Shown: piece by piece, positions 31,564-39,900 of the stretch
Position numbering within the stretch: the stretch's first letter is position 1
Layout of the letters: each line of letters opens with the position of its first letter
From: Candidatus Omnitrophota bacterium
Lineage (GTDB): Bacteria > Omnitrophota > Gorgyraeia > Zapsychrales > Fredricksoniimonadaceae
Direction of reading: 5' to 3'
DNA: 40,099 nucleotides
Assembly: GCA_903901225.1 (NCBI GenBank)
Contig: CAIUQE010000036.1
Span: 1 to 40,099 of the forward strand
Notes under the pieces: model-generated
What the model was told of the DNA's origin: nothing
Seen by the model: only the letters and a program-made list of their open reading frames with translations
The model's database searches: none
Program-made: the position numbers and the translations under genes

Positions 31564-32145
31564 TCAGTTGGCCGCCCTGGGAATACGGCTCATGGACAAT
31601 TCAGCGACCAGCCGCTTTTCGCCGCTGATCGAAAAATTGATCTCATACTTCCTTGTCTGATCGGGCGCGAACGCGACGCCGTCAAGGACCGTGTTGAAAT
31701 AACTGTCAAAATAGGACATTTGCAAATGCACGCACCCCAGGTCATTAAGGTCCTTGACAAAATACCCGGCAACAAGATTCGTCAAAGTGCCGCAACCGTC
31801 GAGGATCGCCGCGTCATCATCTTCATCAATGCGCGGGTATTCCAGGTGCCATAACAGTTTCGCGACGTATTCCGCCTCAATAAAGAAAATGAGCGCGCCC
31901 ACCGGTGTGTCGGCCTCCATGGCCGCGACGTCACTATAAAACTTGATGACCGAAAAGACCGCCCGCGCGTTGAACTTCTCGAGCGCGTCCACACGGATAT
32001 GCCGACGGAAAGAAACGATCTCCTTTTCGCGCATGACAGGCTCCCGCGAAAGCTCGATGCCTCCCTTGATCTTCAACATCTTGCGCACCGATGCCGCAAG
32101 AACACGGGCATAATCCGGAAGACCGTCAGGATAAGGATTGGGCAT
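31564..32145 (-). CDS. CheX/CheC-like protein, possible receiver phosphatase
   Basis: The 193 residues have a central segment AILDGCGTLTNLVAGYFVKDL preceded by ALIFFIEAEYVAKLLWHL and followed by a beta-rich end (KYEINFSISGEKRLVAEL). This resembles the CheX/CheC fold, where ExxN in the central helix dephosphorylates CheY. Here the asparagine is present but the glutamate three residues earlier is Thr (TLTN). It is placed between two receiver genes with gaps of 1 and 8 bp. I choose the start at 32145. An extension to 32217 would overlap the upstream gene. Assignment is moderate, and an unrelated receiver partner remains possible. Confidence 0.55.
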   Translation of the reverse strand: MPNPYPDGLPDYARVLAASVRKMLKIKGGIELSREPVMREKEIVSFRRHIRVDALEKFNARAVFSVIKFYSDVAAMEADTPVGALIFFIEAEYVAKLLWHLEYPRIDEDDDAAILDGCGTLTNLVAGYFVKDLNDLGCVHLQMSYFDSYFNTVLDGVAFAPDQTRKYEINFSISGEKRLVAELSMSRIPRAAN

Positions 32146-32146
32146 A

Positions 32147-32533
32147 TCAGGGCGTGAAGCTGGCGTAAGGCTTGATGGCCGCCATAAGCTGGTCAGGTTT
32201 GAACGGCTTGAGGACATACCCAGCCAGTTTAGGATTTACCTGGTAAGCCGCCTGCTTGCTTTCCTCGGACGCGGAGGCGGTGACCATGATGATGGGCAGG
32301 TCCGCGGTCATCGGCACCTTGACCAGGCCTTCCATCAGTTCCACCCCCGTGATATTAGGCATCTGGTAATCAAGGAACACCAGGGCGATATCCCCCAGGT
32401 TCTCGACGATAAGGCTCAAACCGGCATCCCCGTTATCCGCCTGCAATATCTCGTTCTTGACACCAAGATTGACCAGCGTCCTCGCCAGAAGCTTGCGGTC
32501 CAGAAGGGAATCGTCAACAATAATGATCTTCAT
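32147..32533 (-). CDS. Single-domain response regulator (CheY-like)
   Basis: The 128 residues are one receiver domain with acidic residues in IIIVDDSLLDRKLL, the phospho-acceptor Asp in LVFLDYQMPNITGVELM, Thr in IIMVTASASEES and Lys in YVLKPFKPDQL. AGGTG lies upstream of the ATG. No histidine kinase is found nearby, so the phosphate donor lies outside the window. Its paralogue two genes further on is only distantly similar. Confidence 0.93.
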   Translation of the reverse strand: MKIIIVDDSLLDRKLLARTLVNLGVKNEILQADNGDAGLSLIVENLGDIALVFLDYQMPNITGVELMEGLVKVPMTADLPIIMVTASASEESKQAAYQVNPKLAGYVLKPFKPDQLMAAIKPYASFTP

Positions 32534-32566
32534 TCACACCTGTAGCTCTGTATTGTATGTTACCGC

Positions 32567-33103
32567 TCACAGCGACGAACGGGGCCGCTTGACGATCTTC
32601 CTGACCTTTTTCCGGCCGGTCCAGACTTTTTCACCTTTAGCCTGGTCGACCAGCTCCATATCCGCCTGGAACATGAACGCCCGCTGCCCGCGGGTTTCTT
32701 CGACACCGGAATCAACAACCCCCTGCAACACATAATCCGCGCGAGCATCCTCCGCTTGCGGACGCCCGGCCGTGGCCGCCACGAATTTTACCCTGCCTGA
32801 ATTGATGAGGGCCATCTGCAGGCCTTGCGCAAAAACAAGCGCATCGGCATGCCCTTGGGTCCGGCCGTCAACCGTCCCGACGCTCACAACAGGATCACGT
32901 CCCCTGGCTTTATTGAACCGCCCGACCCATGTCCCGGACGCGCAACCATCGACCATGGTCTCAGCGACAAAACGGGTATCCGCGTCACTCCACGGGCCCG
33001 AAGGATCCGCCATGTTTTTCCGGTCCTTGCGGATCATCCCGGTAGCACATCCTGATGCCGCGAGCATTGAAAGAAACAGGACAAAGGCCAATACTTTATT
33101 CAC
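32567..33103 (-). CDS. LpoB-like outer-membrane lipoprotein (PBP activator family)
   Basis: The 178 residues start with a lipoprotein signal (KVLAFVLFLSMLAASGC, lipobox AASGC, lipid-bearing Cys at about 18). The folded part has the LpoB pattern: SDADTRFVAETMVDGC, VVSVGTVDGRTQGHAD, ALINSGRVKFVAA, RADYVLQGVVDSG, and MELVDQAKGEKVWTGRKKV near the end. LpoB of Escherichia coli stimulates PBP1B from the outer membrane. The start is a GTG at 33103 with AAGGG upstream. A longer frame is not credible because it would bury the signal peptide. Confidence 0.8.
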   Translation of the reverse strand: MNKVLAFVLFLSMLAASGCATGMIRKDRKNMADPSGPWSDADTRFVAETMVDGCASGTWVGRFNKARGRDPVVSVGTVDGRTQGHADALVFAQGLQMALINSGRVKFVAATAGRPQAEDARADYVLQGVVDSGVEETRGQRAFMFQADMELVDQAKGEKVWTGRKKVRKIVKRPRSSL

Positions 33104-33131
33104 GGTCAACCCTTGGCTTATTTTACCTGTT

Positions 33132-33596
33132 TCACTCGGAAACAATAATGCCGCTCTTGAAATCCTTATTGATGGTCTCAAGGTTCTTCTTGGCCTCAGC
33201 CTCGGTGGCGAATGACCCGACGCGGACACGGTAAAAAACACCCCGCGGGCCAAGATCGCTCATCATGATATAAGCCGCGTATCCCTTGTCCTTGAGCTGT
33301 TTAAGCGACGCGTCCGCGCGACCTTTTTCCTTGAAAGAAAAAACCTGGACCGCGAAAGCGTCCCGGGAAACGACCGTCTTGGGCATTTCGACAATAGCGG
33401 GAACAGGTTTGGCTGCCGATATCTTCTGCATGTCGGCTGTCGAATGGTCCGGCTTGATATTCTTCACATCGGCGACGGCCGCCACGGGGGCGAGCGCCTG
33501 TTTTTCAGGTTTATTTCTCGTAAAAGAAAGGGCGATGAGGACCCCGGCAATGATGACAATAAGAGCGATCAGCCATGTTTCATTCTTGGCAGCCAT
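33132..33596 (-). CDS. SPOR-domain membrane protein
   Basis: The 154 residues have a short cytoplasmic start (MAAKNETW), one membrane span (LIALIVIIAGVLIALSF), a linker and a C-terminal SPOR domain from about residue 78 (AFAVQVFSFKEKGRADASL, LKDKGYAAYIM, FYRVRVGSFATEAEAKKNL). SPOR domains bind glycan strands lacking stem peptides at division sites. AGGAGGAG directly precedes the ATG at 33596, so the longer frame from 33629 is less likely. It lies next to an LpoB-like gene, another envelope gene. Confidence 0.9.
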   Translation of the reverse strand: MAAKNETWLIALIVIIAGVLIALSFTRNKPEKQALAPVAAVADVKNIKPDHSTADMQKISAAKPVPAIVEMPKTVVSRDAFAVQVFSFKEKGRADASLKQLKDKGYAAYIMMSDLGPRGVFYRVRVGSFATEAEAKKNLETINKDFKSGIIVSE

Positions 33597-33664
33597 GAAC
33601 TCCTCCTGTTTGGACCTTGCGGATAACACTCCTGAATATAACTTATGAAAAGCGACTGGAAAGT

Positions 33665-33694
33665 ATTGTATATCTTTCCCATACTGTTGTTCAA
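33665..33694 (-). promoter_or_regulatory. Possible promoter of the SPOR gene
   Basis: TTGAAC (33689-33694) and TACAAT (33665-33670) are spaced 18 bp apart on the minus strand, in the 114-bp gap after the exonuclease gene. A small palindrome CTGTTGAACAACAG covers the -35 region. The leader would be about 60 nt. Confidence 0.4.
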
Positions 33695-33710
33695 CAGAAA
33701 AATTGAGCAG

Positions 33711-34502
33711 TTACGCGGGGGCTTTTTCCGGTTCCTGTTTCGGGAATTTCCCTTTCAACGCGTCACTCACCAGCGCCTTCACGTCCTCGCTGAAATCCTT
33801 GCCCTGCATCCACGCGAGATAACCGGGGTCCTTCTTGGCGATCTCGCGCAGGCTCTCCTTGCGCGCGTACTTGCCAAACATCATGTAAAGCTCGCCGTTC
33901 CACCAGCGGAAGCGCCTGTCCGCGTCAAAAAATTCCGGCTGTTCCCGGTACTGGAACTGGTCCAGGCTCTCGATACCGACGGAACCCTGACTGTAACGCT
34001 CCACCTGGGACGCCAGTATCTCCAGGGTCGCCTCGGTGTCGGCCAGCGCGGAATGCGCCCCCACCAGCGGCTTGCCGCAATAGAACGCGTAGGCGGCCGT
34101 GAGGTCCCTTTTTTCGTTCAAATGAAAAACTTTCTGCGCGTCATAGACCTTGCGCCCGGCCGGTGAAAAAGCAACCCCCGCGTCATTCATTTCGCGTTCC
34201 AGCAGCGGAATGTCGAACTTGTCCACATTGAACCCGGCCAGATCGGCGCCGTCGAGAAAAGCAGCCACGTCTTTGGCGATATCCTTAAAAACGGGAGCCT
34301 CCTTAACGTCGGCATCCGAAATGCCCGTCAACTGTTGCACCACCAGGGGGATCGGGATGAGCGGATTGACCCTGCTGTGGAACGTATCCCTTTCTCCTGA
34401 AGGCAGCAATTTTATCATGGCGATCTCGATGATGCGGTCCTTCTCGACCCACACGCCGGTGGTCTCAAGGTCAAGGACAACAAGCCTGTGCGTGATCTTC
34501 AT
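33711..34502 (-). CDS. DEDDh 3'-5' exonuclease (DNA polymerase III epsilon-like)
   Basis: The 263 residues have the exonuclease motifs in order: Exo I LVVLDLETTGVW (Asp and Glu), Exo II in ADLAGFNVDKFDIPLLERE, and Exo III GAHSALADTEATLEIL with His and Asp, the DEDDh set. TGISDADVKEAPVF is typical. The region after residue 190 (QFQYREQPEFFDADRRFRWW, PGYLAWMQGKDFSEDVKALV) is a C-terminal extension seen in some stand-alone exonucleases of this group. It is either a proofreading subunit or a separate repair nuclease. The gene follows the hypothetical gene by 1 bp. Confidence 0.87.
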   Translation of the reverse strand: MKITHRLVVLDLETTGVWVEKDRIIEIAMIKLLPSGERDTFHSRVNPLIPIPLVVQQLTGISDADVKEAPVFKDIAKDVAAFLDGADLAGFNVDKFDIPLLEREMNDAGVAFSPAGRKVYDAQKVFHLNEKRDLTAAYAFYCGKPLVGAHSALADTEATLEILASQVERYSQGSVGIESLDQFQYREQPEFFDADRRFRWWNGELYMMFGKYARKESLREIAKKDPGYLAWMQGKDFSEDVKALVSDALKGKFPKQEPEKAPA

Positions 34503-34503
34503 C

Positions 34504-35169
34504 TCAAGCCTCCTCTTCGTCGATCTGGGATTCTAGGTCGGCGAGCAATTCCGCCGCCTTGGTGACAATGCGCGCGGGGAGAAGTTTCAACGCCGAGGCG
34601 TCCTTGTGGAAAGCGCGCACGGCACTGACGAACCGCTTGAGGGCCGCGGCATTGCGCTTGTCACGCTCCTCGTCGGGATCGACCTGTTTGCGCTCCTTGA
34701 TAAGCGCGGTCAGGTCCTTGCGGACCAGAATGGCGCTCTTGCCCTTCTCCATCACGTCCTTGCGGATGCCCTGGTAATCCTGCTTCGTCAGGTCCTTGTT
34801 CTCGCGCGCCATGCGCAACACATTGACAGCCTCGAATTCGGGGACGCTGCCCGCGTCGCGGTCGTCGCCGAAATTGGCGTGCAGACACTGCGGTTCCTGC
34901 TGTTCGACGAAGGCGTAGGTCTTGACAAGCCTGTTGCCCATCGCCTTGCGGATCCCCACCTCGCCCTCAACGTAACGGTCGAAATTTTCGTAGCCCCAGT
35001 ACTCGTAAAGCTTGTCGCGCTTCACCGTGAACAGCGCCTGGGAAAGCTTGAGCCACGCGGTCTTGAACTCCTTCGTGCTTTCCTGGACCAGCGCGCGGAT
35101 CTCCTGGCTGTTGAGGTTGTCGAACTTCTTCAGGTTGATAACGCGTTCTTCATGTTCCAGCGCCGTCAT
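34504..35169 (-). CDS. Conserved-looking protein of unknown function
   Basis: The 221 residues are soluble, charged and mostly helical. The N-terminal half has LNSQEIRALVQESTKEFKTAW and the aromatic block KLYEYWGYENFDRYVEGEVGI, followed by RKAMGNRLVKTYAFVEQQEP. This WGYxxFxxYxxxxxGI pattern recalls plasmid or phage-type DNA-binding proteins, but I cannot name the family. The C-terminal part is lysine-rich and ends DLESQIDEEEA. AAAGGAG precedes the ATG at 35169, which overlaps the kinase stop by 4 bp. Coupling to the exonuclease gene (1 bp) suggests a shared nucleic-acid role. Confidence 0.7.
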   Translation of the reverse strand: MTALEHEERVINLKKFDNLNSQEIRALVQESTKEFKTAWLKLSQALFTVKRDKLYEYWGYENFDRYVEGEVGIRKAMGNRLVKTYAFVEQQEPQCLHANFGDDRDAGSVPEFEAVNVLRMARENKDLTKQDYQGIRKDVMEKGKSAILVRKDLTALIKERKQVDPDEERDKRNAAALKRFVSAVRAFHKDASALKLLPARIVTKAAELLADLESQIDEEEA

Positions 35170-36041
35170 GATGTTCTCCTTTTGATCCCGCCGGGCTTGT
35201 CCGCGGCCATCGCGGCCCTGCCGCACACGGCCGCCTGCCGCACGCTCGCCCGGAAATTTTTTCCTTTCAGCTGCGCGGCAAGAAAACCTGCCAGCGCCGC
35301 GTCACCGCAACCCACCCCGTGCCCCCCGCGCACCACGGGTAGCTTGACCCACGCTTCTTCCCGCCCGTCGTACGCGGCCATGCCGTCCCTGCCCAGGGAG
35401 ATCAGGGCCTTCTTTATACCGCATCCCTGAAAACTCCGCAATGCCTTCCTGATATGGGCCCTGGAAGAAAGCCTGAAGCCCAGGGCCTCACCAGCCTCTT
35501 CTCTGTTCGGCTTGATCACGTCAGGCGCCTCTTTGAGGGCGGCAGCAAGGGCCGCGCCGCTTGTATCCACGACGACCAGAGCCCCGCTACGGCGCGCGGC
35601 GCGGATCAATGCCGTGAATGAGGCGACCGGAAAACCCGGAGGAAGGCTTCCGGAAAAAACAACGGCCGCGCGGCCTTTAAGCTGGCCTGAAAAGAATTTC
35701 GCAAAAGCCTTTCGCTCCGGCTCACGCAGCAGCGGCCCCGGCTGAAAATCCCGGGTGACCGTGCCGCTTTTGGCGATCCTCGTCGTGTTGACCCGCGTCG
35801 CACCGTCAACAACAAAGAACCGATGCGGCAGGCCCTCCTGCTGAAGAAGCTCCTCTAACATCCATCCCGTAACGCCGCCTTCAACACCAATAGCGCTCAC
35901 GTCCATACCCAGCGCGCGCGCCGCGCGGGCCACATTGATGCCCTTGCCACCGGCATAAAAACGCCCGATATCTCCCTTGCCAACGGACACGATACGGTCA
36001 ACGGCAGGATTCAATGTGACTGTGAGGATCTTTTTTGTCAT
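35166..36041 (-). CDS. PfkB family sugar-phosphate kinase (1-phosphofructokinase-like)
   Basis: The 291 residues have the hexose-phosphate subgroup signature: VTLNPAVDRIVSV at the start, FYAGGKGINVARAARALGM, FSGSLPPGFPVASF, VVVDTSGAALAAAL, VIKPNREEAGEALGF, LISLGRDGM, and the catalytic anion-hole GGHGVGCGDAALAGFLAA with Asp in GCGD. These match FruK/LacC-type enzymes rather than ribokinase. No PTS genes lie nearby, so fructose-1-phosphate or tagatose-6-phosphate as substrate is undecided. Two in-frame ATGs precede the chosen start at 36041, and none has a strong SD. Confidence 0.88.
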   Translation of the reverse strand: MTKKILTVTLNPAVDRIVSVGKGDIGRFYAGGKGINVARAARALGMDVSAIGVEGGVTGWMLEELLQQEGLPHRFFVVDGATRVNTTRIAKSGTVTRDFQPGPLLREPERKAFAKFFSGQLKGRAAVVFSGSLPPGFPVASFTALIRAARRSGALVVVDTSGAALAAALKEAPDVIKPNREEAGEALGFRLSSRAHIRKALRSFQGCGIKKALISLGRDGMAAYDGREEAWVKLPVVRGGHGVGCGDAALAGFLAAQLKGKNFRASVRQAAVCGRAAMAADKPGGIKRRTS

Positions 36042-36060
36042 GATCATCTCTGATAAAATA

Positions 36061-36097
36061 ATAAAGGCCGGGATGTTCGCCACATCACGGCCTTTAT
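36061..36097 (-). terminator. Terminator downstream of the peptidoglycan-binding lipoprotein gene
   Basis: A perfect 10-bp stem (36061-36070 with 36088-36097) continues as 5 further pairs (36072-36076 with 36082-36086) after a G-A mismatch, with a 5-base loop. The minus-strand transcript then reads TTATTATTTTATC. It lies between this gene and the kinase start. Confidence 0.75.
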
Positions 36098-36117
36098 CCT
36101 AATACGCGATATGCGGA

Positions 36118-36630
36118 TTATTTCTTTGCTTCAGGCTCTGACGGAGGATTAAGATACGACTTCAGTTCACTCCATGTTTTCTGGCCGACAACACCGTCGG
36201 ATTTCAGGCTGTGCGCTTTCTGGAATTCGACCACCGCGGCCCTGGTCTTCGACCCGACCTTGCCGTCAACTTTGCCTTCGTAAACTCCGGCAGCCTTGAG
36301 GGCCTTCTGAAGCTCACGGCCGCTGACGCCGGCGACATGGATGATGTCAAGGCTCCTGCTTTCCTGGGCCTTGACCGGACTCGACGCGACCGCCACAGGA
36401 GCGCTTGTTGTAGACGAGGATTCCTGATCATTTTCCTTGCCCGCGTTCTTGCCCGCCAGCTCCTTGACCTCGGACTTGAGATCAACGATCTCTTTTCCCT
36501 GATCATCGATCCGCTGCTGCATTTCCGTCACCTGCACCTGCACCTGGCTGACGGGAGAAGTTTTTGACGTTGTGGCACACCCTGAAAGGACCAATGCGAA
36601 TGCTGAGACCATCAATAACCGGATAAACAC
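36118..36630 (-). CDS. Lipoprotein with C-terminal peptidoglycan-binding domain
   Basis: The 170 residues begin with a lipoprotein signal (FIRLLMVSAFALVLSGC, lipobox VLSGC). A coiled coil follows at about 28-65 (QVTEMQQRIDDQGKEIVDLK), then a Ser/Thr/Ala linker. The end is a PG_binding_1 domain from about residue 103 (GRELQKALKAAGVYEGKVDG, VGSKTRAAVVEFQKAH, DGVVGQKTWSELKSYL). It would tether a membrane to the cell wall. The start is a GTG with a full AAGGAGGT upstream. The ATG at 36675 lacks this support. Confidence 0.88.
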   Translation of the reverse strand: MFIRLLMVSAFALVLSGCATTSKTSPVSQVQVQVTEMQQRIDDQGKEIVDLKSEVKELAGKNAGKENDQESSSTTSAPVAVASSPVKAQESRSLDIIHVAGVSGRELQKALKAAGVYEGKVDGKVGSKTRAAVVEFQKAHSLKSDGVVGQKTWSELKSYLNPPSEPEAKK

Positions 36631-36740
36631 CTTGCTACCTCCTTGATGTAATGGAAACCCGAAGCCGATAGACACCGGGTGTTGCTGAAAAATTCAAAGG
36701 TAGTCTAGCAAAAAGTCAGGCAGGGTGGGAATAAATCTTT

Positions 36741-36774
36741 AAAAAATAAGCCGGGGGATTTTTACCCCCGGCTT
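36741..36774 (-). terminator. Terminator downstream of the phosphohexomutase gene
   Basis: A perfect 10-bp stem AAGCCGGGGG / CCCCCGGCTT (36748-36757 with 36765-36774) with a 7-base loop is followed in the minus-strand transcript by ATTTTTT. The other strand also has TTTT after the stem, so it may act both ways. Confidence 0.88.
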
Positions 36775-36828
36775 TTAAAAGCCGGAACACTTTTTTTGTA
36801 AGTCGTCACGAAAAAATGTTTGGCTGAT

Positions 36829-36921
36829 GCGTAGGGGAGGACCTTGTGTCCTCCCTTCGAAAAGTACGTTTTTATAATATACGGCACATTTATCGGGCCG
36901 ACACAAGGTCGGCCCCTACGC
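36829..36921. repeat. Pair of REP-like palindromes in inverted orientation
   Basis: Two 27-nt units lie head to head, at 36829-36855 and, reversed, at 36895-36921. Both read GCGTAGGGG, three variable bases, ACCTTGTGT, three variable bases, CCC. The variable triplets are AGG/CCT in one unit and CCG/CGG in the other, so each unit keeps its own hairpin. A 39-bp spacer separates them. The form resembles REP doublets (BIMEs) spread by REP-associated tyrosine transposases. Confidence 0.8.
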
Positions 36922-36957
36922 TCGATGGATTTCTCTGACCATCAACAATTTATTTTT

Positions 36958-39900
36958 TTAAACCAAAGAGACCTGTTCCACTTCAAGCTTCAGCGGGTCC
37001 ATCTGACTCACCTGCAGGTTCTCATTGCCGCTGTTGGGGTCAAGGCCCAGCAGGGGCCGGACATTGACCGGCACAGGCACACCCACCGGCACGGGGATGA
37101 TCCCGCGCAGGTCCTTCTGCAGCTGTTTCAGCTGGACCGGGTCGAATTGCGGAATGCCCGCCGCGCCCGTCGCGATGACCTTGAGGTAATTGCCCTGGCC
37201 GAGGTCGATACCGCCAAGATCCTGCGACTTATCAACAGTGCTATCTTTTTGCGCATAAAAACTTTCAAGCTGCGCTCTGACCGGAGCAAGATGTTTCTCA
37301 AGTTGGACATCCTCAAGTATCTGTTGCTGTGCCGAAAGCGCGATGCGTTCAGCCTCGGCATAATTCCAGGCTTTTTGCTTCGGGCTAACATCTTTGGAAA
37401 ATATCTGTGTGTAAAACCTCAATGCCTGTGACGTGCCGGAGGCGCGGATCGTAATATAATTTAAACTGTTGGTAAAAGGATCCCCTGGCTTGAGCCGCGC
37501 GTCTTCAAAAAAGAAACGAACACCTTCATCGGGAACGCCAACGTAATGGGTCTTGTCGATACGGCCGGAAGCGAATTCGACCGAACCAAGGACTTTCTTT
37601 CCCGCGATCATGAACGGATGATCCGTAAGTGCATCCTCATTGGCCTTCCTCCCCCATTCCTGAGATTTTTCAATGATCTTGATCTTCTCCGCGAGGCCAG
37701 CCGCTTTCTCGAACGACCCAACCCTTGGCAAAGGCTTGTTGGCCGTGGCATAATGACCAATCAGCGCATAAACATCATCCAAAAGCTCGAACAATGTTTT
37801 ATGCTGAGATATTGCATACGCCGCGACCTCGGCCAAAAGAATCGCCGCAAGAGTCCCATCCTTTTCTTTTGTATGCCCCTGAAGGCTCACACCATTCGAC
37901 TCCTCAGCCAGTATTTCAACATACTTACCCATCTGCTCGACATCTTCCAGCATATCCGCAAGGTAAGTGAACCCGACCCAGGTTCTGCGGCCGGCAAGGT
38001 AATCACCTTTTTCAAGAACACCGGTTACATCAAGCATTTTTCCGACTGCGTCCACACCATACATATTGGCAACAGCCCCGATGGCATCCGTTGTCACATG
38101 ACTGAATTCAACCACATGATCCGATGGATTCTCCAAAAGCCCCATCTGTTTTTTCATGCTCAAACGGTACCAGATCAACAAAGCCCATGCATCATTAGCT
38201 GAAAACAAGCGGTACTTTCCAAAATATTTCTGCTGAGCTTCCGGAACTTTGACAAGCAAGCCCATTCGATCACAGTCGGGGTCAGTCCCAACCAAAACAT
38301 CCAACTCATCAAACACCGATTGGCCATATTCTGCGATAAATTCTCTGACAGCAATGTCCGCTGAAATAGGATCCCCTGGATCAGGTTGTTCACCGAAAGC
38401 CCATGCGGGAAAATTTCCATCTAATTCCTGAAGTTTTGAAATAACCTTAAAATTAGTAAACCCGGTTTCTTTTAACAAACGTGGTACTGCTTTAAACCCT
38501 GCTCCATTGAAGGCTGCGTAACCGATCTTCAGATTATTGGCATAGGCACCTACAGCTTGTTCATTCAAAATGAATTTTTTCACTTGTTCGGCATACAACG
38601 AATGCATATCAATGCGCTCAAACCCGAAATAATCTTTACCCTCCAGCGCTTCACTGCCCCCAAGCCACACAAGCTGACCAGGTTTTGCGTCAGTCAGCGA
38701 CGTAGCCATAACAATGTCAGCATTCCTGACCTGATCAATGGCCGCCGTAACCTTATTTTTGCTCACCTGATTCAGCTGGGCTCCATTGCCTAGCGTAATC
38801 TTGTAGCCGTTATAATCCGCGGGATTATGACTTGCAGAAATGAGAAGACCGATATCGCCTTTCACAGCTTCCGTCGTTATACCATAAGAGAGCTCGGGGA
38901 ATGGACTTACTTCATCAAAAAGGAATATCTTAAACTCATGCTCCGGCGTGGACTGGGCGATAAAAAGACGGGCAATCATGTCCGCGAACGCCGCCCCGCC
39001 AATTCGGCTATCATACCCTATGACAACCCGTTTTAAACCCTGCTCCCGGGCCATCTTGATAACGCCCTGCGTGGTTTTCAAAAGTTTGAACATATTGATC
39101 GTATTGGGCCCTTTCAGGAAACTTCCTAATGGACCCTTTGCCTTGAATATCTGTAATTCTTTTTCAGTAAGAACAGCTTTGCCTCGAATACCGGCTGTTC
39201 CAAACTGAACATCCTGGCGATACGCTTCAATGATGTCATCCCACCGGCCTTCACGAATCGCGGCAAGGTTCGTCGCGCGGATACCGGGATCAATGCGATA
39301 AATATCAGGATCCTGCGTCCATTCAACAAGGTTCTTATACGTATTCGCGAGCGCATTCTTATAAACAGTATCCGGAATATCGCCGCGCTGGTATGCTTCC
39401 GTCAACATACCCTCAATGATCATTTTAGCTCCATCCAGGAGCTGCTGATCTTCGAATCTCAGCGCCTGAGCGCGATCCCTGCCAGTGTCCGTTTTCATCA
39501 TGTAGCTGCTCTTTGTCGTTGAGCCTGTTAAGCTGACAACTCGAGGATCAGTCTCTTCCTTAGGGGGCTGACTAAAATCGACCATGCCACCCGAGAAATA
39601 CTTATGCGGCGCGGTCTCATTCGTATTGCGGTCAAACTCTTCCTTGACATAGTTGTAAACACCCTTCTGGTACGCCTCCATATACTGCGCGTACACTTTT
39701 TCCCGCGCATCCTTCTCGGGGATCTCGATGCCGCTCACCTTGTTCGTGTTGGCATAGACCCGGGTGAGCAGACTCTCCTTGAGGGCGTTCTTGTACCACC
39801 CGGCGAGGATCATGGAATGGAACACCTGGCGCAAGGGGGCGAAATTCCTGCCTTCATTCACTTCTTTTTCAAGAACAGGGATAATGACTTCACGAAGAAT

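Larger units (their letters stand above)
36631..36957. other. Non-coding stretch between the lipoprotein and phosphohexomutase genes
   Basis: These 327 bp hold the terminator at 36741-36774 and the REP pair at 36829-36921. Between them lies an unremarkable AT-rich segment. Just upstream of the lipoprotein gene the minus strand has TTGCTAGACT, a possible extended -10 box, without a matching -35. No open frame here looks like a gene. Confidence 0.6.

Noticed and set aside
36869-36882. TATAAT on the plus strand between the REP units as a promoter
   Set aside because: No -35 box lies at a suitable distance and no plus-strand gene follows.
36831-36921. CRISPR-like or attachment-site repeat
   Set aside because: There are only two units, inverted, each self-complementary, with no spacers or cas genes. 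The REP explanation fits better.
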